Shown here: one piece after another, positions 23,522 through 32,981 of the stretch
Numbering within the stretch: position 1 is the first letter of the stretch
Layout: the number at the start of each line of letters is the position of its first letter
DNA from: JBBRMU01 sp038230655
GTDB taxonomy: Bacteria > Patescibacteriota > Microgenomatia > UBA1406 > GWC2-37-13
Reading direction: 5' to 3'
Assembly (NCBI GenBank): GCA_038230655.1
Contig: JBBRMU010000007.1
Span: 1-53,758, forward strand
Length of the DNA: 53,758 nucleotides
Notes under the pieces: generated by a model
Told to the model about the DNA's origin: nothing
Databases searched by the model: none
Seen by the model: the letters and a program-made list of their open reading frames with translations, nothing else
Translations under genes and position numbers: made by a program

Positions 23522-25003
23522 GTGAAAATCATCAAACATTCATTAACACCAACCTGGGTTATCTTCACTCTAATTTTTATTGTAAGTGCTGTGCTCCGTT
23601 TATATAAACTGCAGGAGTTTGCAATTTTTCTAGGTGATCAAGGAAGAGATGCAATTATTATTAAGAGAATTGCTACTTTTGAGCATTTAACAGCCATCGG
23701 GGCGCCTTCTTCCATAGGACAGGTGTTTCTCGGTCCGTTCTACTACTATCTCGTTGCGCCATTCCTGCCTCTTTTTCACTATCACCCAGTTGGTTTGACT
23801 TTTGCAGTCGCTTTTTACTCACTTTTTGGCATAATACTCTCTTTTATAATTATCAAAAAAGAGGTTAACTCAGTAACTGCGATTCTGTTTTCAACTTTAT
23901 TAACTTTTTCTTCAGTAAATATTGACCTCGCTCGTTATTCGTGGAACCCCAACCTACTTCCAGTATTCGCTTTTTTTACTCTTTATTTTTGGTATAAAAC
24001 TTTAACACTATCGAGATGGTATTACCCACTCCTATTCGGCATACTTTTCAGTTGTTCATTCCAGCTCCATCATTTAGCTCTTCTACTCGCCATACCTATT
24101 TGCATATCTATTGTTATACATCTAAAAAGGAATAAATTCAGTAGAAAAGTTGCTGAAGATATTGGTATTTCTGTTATAGGATTTGGACTTTTTTCCGCAC
24201 CTCTTATACTTTTTGATCTTAAAAATCACTTTCTAAATACTTTGAACCTCATAAAAACATTTACACAAGGAGGTATTATCACTGACTCTACCGGACATAC
24301 ATCGATAATAAATCGCTTACTTGAGACAGTTACTGCACTTTCACGACATATCTTAAATTTCAGTATTCCATCTCCAGCTGCAGTACTACTATTTCTTTTA
24401 TTTTCAATCGGAAGCATCTTTTTTTATAAAAAAATTAAGAATGAATTTATACGTATATGTATTCTTAATTCAATCGCCTTTCCGCTTGCATTTGGTCTAC
24501 TAAATAGTGGCCGATTCCCCCACTACTACGCAACAATGTACTACAGTATATTTTTAGTTGTAGCATATATGCTTTCCTTTCTCCTTAAAGGAAAAATTCT
24601 CGGTAAGTTAATTGTATACACTGTTTTGGTCTCATATATTGCGCTGAATGCAGTCAGTTACTACTACTTCTATCGAGAACCTAATAACCAGATGAGAGAC
24701 GCAGAGACTATCGCCAATAGCATAATTCCTCACATTAAAAAAACTCCGTTTCAACTAGTTCCGCTCCCTATTACAGTAACTGATGGAAATGTTCGATACT
24801 TTTTGGAAATAAAAAACCATCGACCTTTGGACGTCGACTCACCCGTTGAAGGAGAAGAACTTTACGTTATGTGTTTTAATGATGACCCCTGTAAAATTTT
24901 TGGCAATCCCCAGTGGCAAATTGCTGCCTTCAAAAATCAAAAAGTTGATACAATGTGGAAATCATCGCATGTTACTATTTACAAACTTGTGCATGCAAAA
25001 TAA
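23522..25003 (+). CDS. GT39/PMT-like membrane glycosyltransferase
   Basis: An N-terminal helix is followed by R-L-Y-K-L-Q-E-F and an external loop with L-G-D-Q-G-R-D-A, where the Asp pair is the expected catalytic site of GT-C enzymes of the PMT/ArnT group. A conserved G-P-F-Y-Y-Y-L segment follows and about eleven helices in all. The donor would be a polyprenyl-phosphate sugar. The start is GTG at 23522. Its last 11 bases overlap the following GT2 gene, and such pairing of a GT-C enzyme with a dolichyl-phosphate-sugar synthase-like GT2 suggests that the GT2 makes the lipid-linked donor. Confidence 0.82.
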   Translation: MKIIKHSLTPTWVIFTLIFIVSAVLRLYKLQEFAIFLGDQGRDAIIIKRIATFEHLTAIGAPSSIGQVFLGPFYYYLVAPFLPLFHYHPVGLTFAVAFYSLFGIILSFIIIKKEVNSVTAILFSTLLTFSSVNIDLARYSWNPNLLPVFAFFTLYFWYKTLTLSRWYYPLLFGILFSCSFQLHHLALLLAIPICISIVIHLKRNKFSRKVAEDIGISVIGFGLFSAPLILFDLKNHFLNTLNLIKTFTQGGIITDSTGHTSIINRLLETVTALSRHILNFSIPSPAAVLLFLLFSIGSIFFYKKIKNEFIRICILNSIAFPLAFGLLNSGRFPHYYATMYYSIFLVVAYMLSFLLKGKILGKLIVYTVLVSYIALNAVSYYYFYREPNNQMRDAETIANSIIPHIKKTPFQLVPLPITVTDGNVRYFLEIKNHRPLDVDSPVEGEELYVMCFNDDPCKIFGNPQWQIAAFKNQKVDTMWKSSHVTIYKLVHAK

Positions 25004-25772
25004 TAAAGCTACCATTACATTGATTGTTCCTTGCTATAACGAAGAGGCTAATATCCAAAAAGGTGTCCTTGATAGAATTGGAAACTATACAAAAGCTGAC
25101 AACCAATTTGTGGAAGTCCTAATTGTTGATGATGGATCAAACGACTCAACAATAGAAATCATCGAAAAAAGGTATTTGAATCAGTTTTCTAAATTTAAAC
25201 TAGTTAAAAACGAACATCAAGGGAAAGCTTTTGCAATTATGAAAGGAATAGAGCTTGCAAAAGGTGAGTTCTCCATATTCGCAGATATTGATCTGGCCAC
25301 ACCTATCGAAGAAGTCGATAAACTTATTGAACAAAAAGAACATGGGTACAAGGTTGTAATTGGTTCGAGAAAGTTAAACCGTCAAGGTGCTCCTTTTACA
25401 CGCAAACTGCTATCTTTAGGAGCAATATTATTTAGAAATAACTTTATTGGACTAAAAGGAATACAGGATACGCAGTGTGGATTTAAGTTATTTGAGACTA
25501 ACACAGCAAGAGACGTTATTAGCAGATCACTGGTATTTAAAAAAATGCGCAATGCAGATGGAGCTTCTGTAACGGCTGGTTTCGATATGGAGTTTTTGTT
25601 TATCAGCAATAAACTCGGCTATAAAATTAAGGAGGTTCCTGTAACATGGAGACACATGGAAAGCCGCAATGTCTCTTTCATTAAAGATGCTAAAGAAGCT
25701 CTAAAAGATATCTTAACAATTAAGTACAACGATTTAACAAATAAATATGACTTTAGTAGTTCTAAAAAATAG
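24993..25772 (+). CDS. GT2 glycosyltransferase, dolichyl/polyprenyl-phosphate glucosyltransferase-like
   Basis: The chain begins I-T-L-I-V-P-C-Y-N-E-E-A-N-I, has V-D-D-G-S-N-D-S-T and a DxD-like F-A-D-I-D-L-A-T-P, then G-S-R, D-T-Q-C-G-F-K and the helical tail R-N-V-S-F. This matches the DPG/DPM synthase subgroup (ALG5-like), which transfers a sugar from a nucleotide donor to polyprenyl phosphate on the cytoplasmic face. The start at 24993, inside the end of the preceding gene, puts the motif at residue 10 and gives 259 residues. It probably supplies the lipid-linked sugar for the GT-C enzymes around it. Confidence 0.88.
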   Translation: MQNNKATITLIVPCYNEEANIQKGVLDRIGNYTKADNQFVEVLIVDDGSNDSTIEIIEKRYLNQFSKFKLVKNEHQGKAFAIMKGIELAKGEFSIFADIDLATPIEEVDKLIEQKEHGYKVVIGSRKLNRQGAPFTRKLLSLGAILFRNNFIGLKGIQDTQCGFKLFETNTARDVISRSLVFKKMRNADGASVTAGFDMEFLFISNKLGYKIKEVPVTWRHMESRNVSFIKDAKEALKDILTIKYNDLTNKYDFSSSKK

Positions 25773-25839
25773 TAACTTTTTATCTATTAAATACTCGAAG
25801 GAATAGTAGTCGTTTGCATCTTGTTCATTCATAAATAAT

Positions 25840-27309
25840 ATGGAAGACTTCCTGAAACTTTTTAAAAAACACTACGGTATCATACTGTTTCTAACACTAT
25901 ATTTTGGAATTTTATCTTTTAAAGTAATTTCACATCCCACTCCTTTTTACGACTGGGACGAGTCAATTTATGCTCAAGTGGGTAAAGAAATGATCCAACA
26001 AAAATCAATCATCCCATTGTATCAAGGAGAGCCTTGGTTGGAAAAGCCACCTCTGGCCCCAGTATTTTATGGACTTATCCAACTCTTACCTATGAATCCC
26101 GATATCTCTACACGTCTTGCTAGTATCCAACTCTCTCTTTGTGCTCTTCTATTAATATATAGGTGGGGTATAAAAGTTAAGAAGAATCTTCTGTTCGCTT
26201 TAGTAGTTACCATTTTCACAGCATTTAATCCAGTTTTTTTTCAACGCTCTCAAATTGTAAATACCGATGTGTTCCTGATTATCGGATGGCTGGGATACCT
26301 CCTCTATTTTGAGAAATTCTGGATAAGTTTCTTATTTCTGTTTATTGGTGTGATGAGCAAGTCCCTACTTGGATTTTACCCTGCTATTCTGATGGTAATT
26401 TATGAAACTTATCAGTTTATAGTTAAAAAGGATAGTCAACGATTTATCAAAAATCTACAAAAAATAATGACTCAAATCCTGATACTTCTTACTTGGTATT
26501 TATTTATGATACTGATATTTAAAAAAACTTTTATTCAGGTCCATTTTTCAGAGCATCTTATAAAAAGAGTAACTAAATCTATAGAGTCACACTTCGGACA
26601 GAGAACATTCTATCTCGATGCAGTCTTTAAGGAATATGGCTGGTTTAGCTTTGTTACTTTTTTCAGTGTTGGCTTATTAACTATCCAGTTCCTTAAACAA
26701 CGGCTAAAATCATTCGAGTACTTCCTCGGATTAAGCATTATACCTTGGTTTATATTTCTCAATCTAACGAAAACAAAAATTGAGTGGTATATTTATCCTT
26801 TTATTCCGGGATTAGCTTTTCTTTTACTTTATCCTTTGACTCTATTAAAGAATAGTAAACTTTTATTTTACTTAGTTTCAGCTCTTTTAGTCGTGATTTA
26901 TTTGATTTATTCATTTCCTACTCTTTACAATGCTTCTTACTCTTCATATGATGAAAATTATAAACTTGCAGTAGCTGCTAAGGATAGTTGTGGATCACTA
27001 ACTTTGCTAGTCGACAAAAATGATCGCAAAACACATGATGTTTTACAAGGACTTAATTTGCTAATTTCAACCTCTGATATATATGGGAGCCACCCAGCAG
27101 TCATTTACTATTATGGTAAAAAGGTGCTTCCAGTTTACTCTGAACAAATTTTTGTTGAACATCTCAACCATCTTTCGACGAATGAGTGTACTGCTTTAGA
27201 TGAAAAAGATTTACACTTCCTCCCAACAGAATCTATGAATAATACAGCTACAACTCCTCTTATGAAGATTGGTAAATTTGGAACGTTTTACCTATATAAA
27301 AGAGTATAA
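25840..27309 (+). CDS. GT39/ArnT-like membrane glycosyltransferase
   Basis: Residues near 38-44 read F-Y-D-W-D-E-S, followed by Y-A-Q-V-G-K-E-M and E-P-W-L-E-K-P-P-L-A-P. This is the characteristic first external loop of ArnT and related PMT_2 enzymes: the D-E pair is catalytic and W-x-x-K-P-P is structural. About eleven helices follow and a roughly 110-residue external C-terminal part. It uses a polyprenyl-phosphate sugar at the outer face. Its TAA stop lies inside the TATAAT box that drives the next gene. Confidence 0.88.
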   Translation: MEDFLKLFKKHYGIILFLTLYFGILSFKVISHPTPFYDWDESIYAQVGKEMIQQKSIIPLYQGEPWLEKPPLAPVFYGLIQLLPMNPDISTRLASIQLSLCALLLIYRWGIKVKKNLLFALVVTIFTAFNPVFFQRSQIVNTDVFLIIGWLGYLLYFEKFWISFLFLFIGVMSKSLLGFYPAILMVIYETYQFIVKKDSQRFIKNLQKIMTQILILLTWYLFMILIFKKTFIQVHFSEHLIKRVTKSIESHFGQRTFYLDAVFKEYGWFSFVTFFSVGLLTIQFLKQRLKSFEYFLGLSIIPWFIFLNLTKTKIEWYIYPFIPGLAFLLLYPLTLLKNSKLLFYLVSALLVVIYLIYSFPTLYNASYSSYDENYKLAVAAKDSCGSLTLLVDKNDRKTHDVLQGLNLLISTSDIYGSHPAVIYYYGKKVLPVYSEQIFVEHLNHLSTNECTALDEKDLHFLPTESMNNTATTPLMKIGKFGTFYLYKRV

Positions 27310-27310
27310 T
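27305..27310 (+). promoter_or_regulatory. -10 box overlapping a stop codon
   Basis: TATAAT contains the TAA stop (27307-27309) of the upstream gene and ends 6 bases before the ATG at 27317, another leaderless start inside the glycan operon. Confidence 0.55.
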
Positions 27311-27316
27311 ATCCAT

Positions 27317-28837
27317 ATGTTTGACGTCTTTACTATACCTGGTATTCTTCGTAGACATCTAGCTAAAAAAGAGCTTTTAGGCCTATTTGTTATTCTAGCT
27401 GCTTTCATTATAACCAGACTCATTAATCTTGACAGATTTCCTATTTTTTCTGATGAAGGAATCTACATTCATTGGGCAAAAGAAGCCTGGCATGACGCAT
27501 CCTTACGGTTTATATCACTGACTGATGGTAAACAACCTCTTCAAACCTGGGGGACAATACCTTTCCTCAAACTATTTCCTAATAATCTCCTTATCGGAGG
27601 GAGACTTTATGCCGTTTTTAACGGCTTTTTATGTTTAACTGGAATAGGGACTCTGTTAACATATCTTTTCGGAAAAAAGGCAGCCTTCTGGGGAATGATC
27701 CTCTATATTTTTACTCCCTACTTTATTTTTTATGACCGGCTAGCATTGGTGGACTCAGGAGTCAACGCTGCTGCCGTCTGGATATTATTTTTTTCAATCT
27801 GGTTAGCAGATAAGCGAAGACTAGACATCTCACTTTTGTTTGGAGCTGTAGCTGGGTTTGGATTGCTAGCAAAGTCTTCAGTTAGAATATTTCTTGGACT
27901 TGCGGCTCTTGCACCCATTCTTTTCTATGACAAAAGTTTCAAAAAGTTCTATAGGAACATAGCAAACTATCTCTCACTTTTTGCTCTTTCAGGAACCATT
28001 GCTTTATTAATGTATAACATCCAAAGACTTTCCCCTTATATGCATATGGTCACAGAAAAAAATAAAATTTTTGTTATGACCACTACAGATTTCTTTCAGA
28101 CACCTTTTATGTATTTTTTTAGAAATCTAACTTTAATTCCATGGTATGTATTACAGGAGTCTGCTATTGTACTTCCAATTCTTGGTGTTATAGGAATTGT
28201 TATTCTGCTAAAAAATAATCGACGGCTTGGTACTTACCTTTTATTCTGGATTATTACGCCATTTTTTGTTGTATGTTTTTTATCGATCGTCCTTTATCCC
28301 AGATATATTATCTTCATGCCGACTCTTCTTCTTATTAGTGCTGCGTATCTTATTTCTATCCAAAAAAATAAAAAAGTTATGTTTATGGTGCTAGGGCTAT
28401 TTTTTATTTCGGTTATATACTTTGACTATACTATCCTTTTTGATGTTAAGTCTATCCCACTAGTACCTATAGATCGATCTCAGTATTTAGAGGACTGGCC
28501 AGCAGGTTGGGGAGTGAAAGAGATTATGGCTTATTCCCGACAGACATCTGTAGACAAACCTGTTATTTTAGTGGCAGAAGGCAATTTCGGAATGGCCAGC
28601 GACTCATTAGATAGTATGCTCAGAAAAAGTGATGAAGGAAGAATATCTATCTGGGGGAGATGGCCAATCACTGAGAAAGATATTGCAGACGCAACAAAAC
28701 AGTTGGAACACGCACATGTCTATATAGTACTTTCACAAACAAAGTCAGTTCCGTCAAGCTGGCATACTCGTCTTATTGAACAGTTTGAAAAACCAGGTCA
28801 TAGATCTACTGTATATTTCTTAGAGTTATTACCATGA
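27317..28837 (+). CDS. GT39/PMT_2-like membrane glycosyltransferase
   Basis: A multi-span protein of about 506 residues with the early acidic loop F-S-D-E-G-I-Y-I-H-W-A and D-G-K-Q-P-L-Q-T-W, which corresponds to the D-E catalytic pair and K-P-P-like segment of PMT_2 enzymes. The helices are followed by a soluble tail. I chose the ATG at 27317 over the earlier ATG at 27269 inside the previous gene, because the TATAAT at 27305-27310 ends 6 bases before it. Its stop overlaps the next start (ATGA). Confidence 0.83.
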   Translation: MFDVFTIPGILRRHLAKKELLGLFVILAAFIITRLINLDRFPIFSDEGIYIHWAKEAWHDASLRFISLTDGKQPLQTWGTIPFLKLFPNNLLIGGRLYAVFNGFLCLTGIGTLLTYLFGKKAAFWGMILYIFTPYFIFYDRLALVDSGVNAAAVWILFFSIWLADKRRLDISLLFGAVAGFGLLAKSSVRIFLGLAALAPILFYDKSFKKFYRNIANYLSLFALSGTIALLMYNIQRLSPYMHMVTEKNKIFVMTTTDFFQTPFMYFFRNLTLIPWYVLQESAIVLPILGVIGIVILLKNNRRLGTYLLFWIITPFFVVCFLSIVLYPRYIIFMPTLLLISAAYLISIQKNKKVMFMVLGLFFISVIYFDYTILFDVKSIPLVPIDRSQYLEDWPAGWGVKEIMAYSRQTSVDKPVILVAEGNFGMASDSLDSMLRKSDEGRISIWGRWPITEKDIADATKQLEHAHVYIVLSQTKSVPSSWHTRLIEQFEKPGHRSTVYFLELLP

Positions 28838-30522
28838 TGAAAAAACTACCCTTTCTATTCCTTTTATTTATCCTTGTTATTTTTTTTGGAAAGAGTTTAT
28901 TTCCAGGTGATAAGATGTTTGACTTTCATGACGTTTCACAGCCAGCAAGAGTTGCTGAATTTACTTATGATCTAATGCACTCACAGATCCCACCAAGAGT
29001 TGCTCCTCATCTTTCGTTTGGTCTAGGATATCCTGTATTAAATTTTTACGCACCTTTTTCCTACTGGGTTACTTCAATCATACATATGTCTGGATTTGAT
29101 ATTGCAGATAGTATTAAGCTATCATTCCTCTTTGCACTTCTCCTCTCTTTTATCAGCATGAACCTTTTTTTGAAGTCTTTTTTCAAGCCCCATCCTTCTT
29201 TATTTGGAGCCTTTTTATACGCTTCATCTCCGTATGTCGCCGTGGAGATATTTGCCAGAGGAAATATTGGAGAAGTCTGGTTTTTAGCTCTTTTACCTCT
29301 TGCCCTTTACCTAATTTATAAAAACGCTCAATTATCATCACCTTATATTTTTACTGTGACAGCACTAGTAACTTCCTTTACTTTAACCGTACATAATGTC
29401 CTCTCACTCCTCTTCTTACCTCTGGTAATAATGTATATACTCGCGCTTCAAAAACCTAAAAGAAACTTTTTTGCCTTATTTTGTGGAGTAATGCTAGCTG
29501 GATACTTTCTAATCCCAGCTTTGGTTGAGTCTAATCTTACAAATGCCTCAAAAATTGCTGAAATAACGCAGTATCAAGATCACTTTTTATGTTGGTGGCA
29601 GATCTGGACAACAAACGCATGGGGCTATGGAGCCTCAAATCCAGGATGTCTAAAAGATGGCATTTCATTTATGGTAGGTAAGGTACAGATTGTAACTGGA
29701 ATAGTAGGATTACTGGTGTTGCTTTATCATTTATCTAAGCGAAGTAAACTAAAATTTAGTGCTCTGTTTACAGTATTCGCAATTACCCTTATAGTTTCCA
29801 CTTTTTTGACCACTTACTCTTCTTCTACCATATGGGAAGTTCTTAAATTTATGACGGTATTCCAGTTTCCATGGAGATTTTTAATTTTTACAGTTTTTGG
29901 TCTTGCATTTTTTTCTGCTTATTTATTTACAACGATTAAACCTAAGTTTCTACAAATTCTTATACCGCTATTTCTCTCCTTTATTATTATCTTCCAGTCT
30001 AAGTATTTCTATAAACCGCCTATGACGAAAATACAGTTTAATAAACTATATCTTTCCGAGTCAGGTCTTAGAGAACACATTGCATACAGAGTTGCAGAGT
30101 ACCTACCTAAGACAGGCGACTATACGTTCTGGAAGAGTATCGAGTTTTCACCAGCAATGAGTGCCGCGGTTGTAGAACAAACAAAAAAATTTATCTATGT
30201 CCTCGATAAAGGTAGTTATAGAACAATCAAATCGGATAGTTTCTATAAAGAAGCTTTAGTAAACTCGAGTGAATTTGTTATTAATGTACATTATCTTCCT
30301 TTTTGGAGAATTAAGATAAATAATATAGAATATATTCCAAATCAATTTGATCAGCTTGCAAGACCTGTTGTTAAGTTAAATGGAACAGACTCTAAAACTG
30401 TTGATCTCTATTTTGAACAAACTCCCATTGAGAAAGCTGCAAATCTTGTCACAGTAATTGGTATGATTGTTACAGTAGCATATTCATTTATCATTAAAAA
30501 AAATCACAGTCATAAAGATTAA
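28834..30522 (+). CDS. PTPS-related (PF10131-type) multi-span membrane protein, probable glycan-assembly enzyme
   Basis: The segments H-D-V-S-Q-P-A-R, G-L-G-Y-P-V-L-N-F-Y-A-P-F-S-Y and A-R-G-N-I-G-E-V-W match the family annotated as 6-pyruvoyl-tetrahydropterin synthase-related membrane proteins. These are unrelated to that enzyme and look like GT-C or YfhO-type glycosyltransferases. About 11-12 helices precede a beta-rich external C-terminal domain and a last helix. No reaction is established for the family. The start overlaps the previous stop by ATGA, so translation is coupled. The flippase follows after 3 bases. Confidence 0.75.
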   Translation: MMKKLPFLFLLFILVIFFGKSLFPGDKMFDFHDVSQPARVAEFTYDLMHSQIPPRVAPHLSFGLGYPVLNFYAPFSYWVTSIIHMSGFDIADSIKLSFLFALLLSFISMNLFLKSFFKPHPSLFGAFLYASSPYVAVEIFARGNIGEVWFLALLPLALYLIYKNAQLSSPYIFTVTALVTSFTLTVHNVLSLLFLPLVIMYILALQKPKRNFFALFCGVMLAGYFLIPALVESNLTNASKIAEITQYQDHFLCWWQIWTTNAWGYGASNPGCLKDGISFMVGKVQIVTGIVGLLVLLYHLSKRSKLKFSALFTVFAITLIVSTFLTTYSSSTIWEVLKFMTVFQFPWRFLIFTVFGLAFFSAYLFTTIKPKFLQILIPLFLSFIIIFQSKYFYKPPMTKIQFNKLYLSESGLREHIAYRVAEYLPKTGDYTFWKSIEFSPAMSAAVVEQTKKFIYVLDKGSYRTIKSDSFYKEALVNSSEFVINVHYLPFWRIKINNIEYIPNQFDQLARPVVKLNGTDSKTVDLYFEQTPIEKAANLVTVIGMIVTVAYSFIIKKNHSHKD

Positions 30523-30525
30523 AGT

Positions 30526-31983
30526 ATGTCAGATCACCAACAGCTAAGGAAAAGCAGCATCACAAGCATCTTAAGTCTATTCGCACAAAGTGGATATTCC
30601 GCACTGCTCGGTCTCGTCGCTAACTTTACTGTTACCTACTTACTCACACCAACAATTTTTGGAATTTATGGCATTACACTCTCAATCATCGCTATCTTAA
30701 ACTACTTTTCAGATATTGGTCTTGCAGGATCGTTAATTCAAAAAAAAGATATTACTAAAGAAGATATTACTACGACATTTACTGTTCAACAGTCGATGAT
30801 TATCTGTATTGTTACTTTGGCTTTCTTAAGTACCCCTTTTGTTATGAGTTATCTCAGATTACCAGATGACGCTAAATATCTTTTCTGGGCATTACTTCTA
30901 TCCTTTTTTATCTCGTCACTAAAAACTATTCCATCCATATTCCTGGAAAGAAAGGTTCAGTTTCAGAAAATTGTATATGTACAAATTCTCGAAAATACTA
31001 TTTTTTATTCGTCTGTAATACTATTTGCCGTTCTAGGATTCAAGATCCAAAGCTTTACGGTTGCTGTTCTATTAAGAGCTGTCAGTGGATTAGTTTTCAT
31101 GTATATTCTTTCTCCTTGGAGACCTAATTTGGGTTTCTCGCGCCTTCACTTTAACGAACTCGTTTCTTTTGGCGCTCCTTTTCAGGCAAGTTCACTTTTA
31201 GCATTAGTCAAAGACGAACTCATCTTTCCCTTATTCCTTGGTAGAGTTATTGGACTTGCAGGAGTTGGATACATTCAATGGGCGAAAAAATGGGCAGAGG
31301 CTCCGATACGTATCATTATGGACAATATCACAAGAGTACTCTTCCCTGTCTTTTCCCGTATACAAGATGACAAAACTAAAGTCTCTCATCTTATCGAAAC
31401 TATTTTGCGATATCAGACAATGATTTTGGCACCCTCAATTGTAGGTCTTGCGTTACTGATGAAACCATTAATAGAGATTATTCCAAAGTACAGTAAATGG
31501 GAAGCGGCGTTACCTCTCTTTTATATTTTTTGCGCATCCACCCTTTTTTCTTCATATTCCACTCCTTTTATTAATCTCCTAAATGCACTAGGTAAGATAA
31601 AAACTTCATTTAAGTTTATGGTGTTCTGGACAGCAGGAACTTGGTTGTTAACACCATTACTAACATTCAGTTTAATGCCATACAAACTCTCCCTCCTGGC
31701 TTTTCCAATAACTCTACTGATACTTTCATTATTCTTTGTTTTCGTTATCTATACTGCTAAGAAAGAAGTCCCTTTCCGTTTTGTCTCGACAGTCTATCCA
31801 TTCTTATTCTCAGCATTTTTGATGGGCTGCGTAACTTTCTCACTACTCCACTTTCTTCCTATCACGGTTATAGTACTAGCAACAACTGTTTTAGTAAGTG
31901 CACTGACCTATTTGCTTATATTGAAAATACTCTTTAGAATTAATGTAGTTACAGAAATATATACAAAATTCTTAAAAAAATGA
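30526..31983 (+). CDS. Wzx-type polysaccharide flippase (MOP superfamily)
   Basis: The 485-residue protein has about 12-14 helices and the N-terminal pattern of lipopolysaccharide-biosynthesis exporters: T-P-T-I-F-G-I-Y-G-I, then D-I-G-L-A-G-S-L-I-Q, with V-L-F-P-V-F-S-R in the middle. Such proteins flip undecaprenyl-linked oligosaccharides across the membrane. It is the only flippase in the window and sits between the GT-C genes and the GT2 at 31980, with which it overlaps by 4 bases. The substrate is presumably the product of the GT4/GT2 enzymes here. Confidence 0.88.
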   Translation: MSDHQQLRKSSITSILSLFAQSGYSALLGLVANFTVTYLLTPTIFGIYGITLSIIAILNYFSDIGLAGSLIQKKDITKEDITTTFTVQQSMIICIVTLAFLSTPFVMSYLRLPDDAKYLFWALLLSFFISSLKTIPSIFLERKVQFQKIVYVQILENTIFYSSVILFAVLGFKIQSFTVAVLLRAVSGLVFMYILSPWRPNLGFSRLHFNELVSFGAPFQASSLLALVKDELIFPLFLGRVIGLAGVGYIQWAKKWAEAPIRIIMDNITRVLFPVFSRIQDDKTKVSHLIETILRYQTMILAPSIVGLALLMKPLIEIIPKYSKWEAALPLFYIFCASTLFSSYSTPFINLLNALGKIKTSFKFMVFWTAGTWLLTPLLTFSLMPYKLSLLAFPITLLILSLFFVFVIYTAKKEVPFRFVSTVYPFLFSAFLMGCVTFSLLHFLPITVIVLATTVLVSALTYLLILKILFRINVVTEIYTKFLKK

Positions 31984-32876
31984 ACATTTCAGCAATTATT
32001 GTTGTCAAGAATAGTCCGCCACATTTATTCGAGACACTTCACTCAATTGAGGGGTTTGTATCAGAGATTATCATTGGGGATATATCAATTGATCCAAACA
32101 TTAAAAAAAAGCTTGAAACTAACTCTAAATATAGTATTGTCTCTTTAGATCCGGAAACTTCCTATGTTGAACTCGTAAGAGAAGAGCTAAAATTACACGC
32201 AAAAAATGAGTTTATACTTTATTTAGATTCAGATGAAATTTTCCCATCACATGTACTGAATATACTATCTGAAAAAAAAGACGAATTTGATTGCTTTTAC
32301 TTTCCTAGAAAGAACATTATTTTTGGAAAGTGGATGGAGCACTCGAGATGGTGGCCAGACTACCAACTTAGATTTTTTAGAAGAACTACAGTTAGCTGGC
32401 CTAAAAAAATTCACACAGATCCAGTTGTAAACGGCAAGGTATATAAATTTCCTCCTGAAGAAAAGTTCTCAATACTTCACTATAACTATGAGAATCTCGA
32501 TGAGTTTATGAGTAAGATGATACGGTATGCTAAAAGTGACGCTTTAGAAAGAATCAGCGAAAAAAGTAACTTTACTATATCTTCAGCAATTAACTTAGGA
32601 ATTTCCGAGTTTATTAGCCGCTTCTTTGCTCATGATGGTTATAAAGACGGTCTTCATGGATTTGCACTTTCCTTTTTACAGATGTTTTACTACTTTTTAG
32701 TATTTTTTTATTACTGGGAACTTAAAAAATATCCAGATATTCCACATACTGAGCTTACCTCAACTGTCGATACCTACTTCAAGCAAGGTCTATATGAAAC
32801 AAAGTTTTGGAAGGATAAAAAGGGATTAGGGTCCTCTTCAGAAAAAATAAAGATGAAGATTATCAAGAGGATGTAA
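31980..32876 (+). CDS. GT2 glycosyltransferase, WaaE/KdtX-like
   Basis: The N-terminus I-S-A-I-I-V-V-K-N starts the GT-A fold. L-Y-L-D-S-D-E is the metal-binding acidic motif, and R-W-W-P-D-Y-Q-L-R-F-F with W-P-K-K-I-H is the signature of the WaaE-like branch (beta-1,4-glucosyltransferase type). The C-terminal part has an amphipathic or membrane-associated helical region (F-L-Q-M-F-Y-Y-F-L-V-F-F) that may hold it at the membrane. It shares the W-W-P and W-P-K-x-I-H motifs with the gene at 36580, so the two are paralogs. Start overlaps the flippase stop. Confidence 0.88.
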   Translation: MNISAIIVVKNSPPHLFETLHSIEGFVSEIIIGDISIDPNIKKKLETNSKYSIVSLDPETSYVELVREELKLHAKNEFILYLDSDEIFPSHVLNILSEKKDEFDCFYFPRKNIIFGKWMEHSRWWPDYQLRFFRRTTVSWPKKIHTDPVVNGKVYKFPPEEKFSILHYNYENLDEFMSKMIRYAKSDALERISEKSNFTISSAINLGISEFISRFFAHDGYKDGLHGFALSFLQMFYYFLVFFYYWELKKYPDIPHTELTSTVDTYFKQGLYETKFWKDKKGLGSSSEKIKMKIIKRM

Positions 32877-32981
32877 GTATTATTTTAATCCGGAATGTTA
32901 TTGCCAGAAGAAGAGATTATAGAGTCAATTTACTTTAGCCAACTATAGTGAAGAATCATTCGATTAAATCAATTAAGACCA

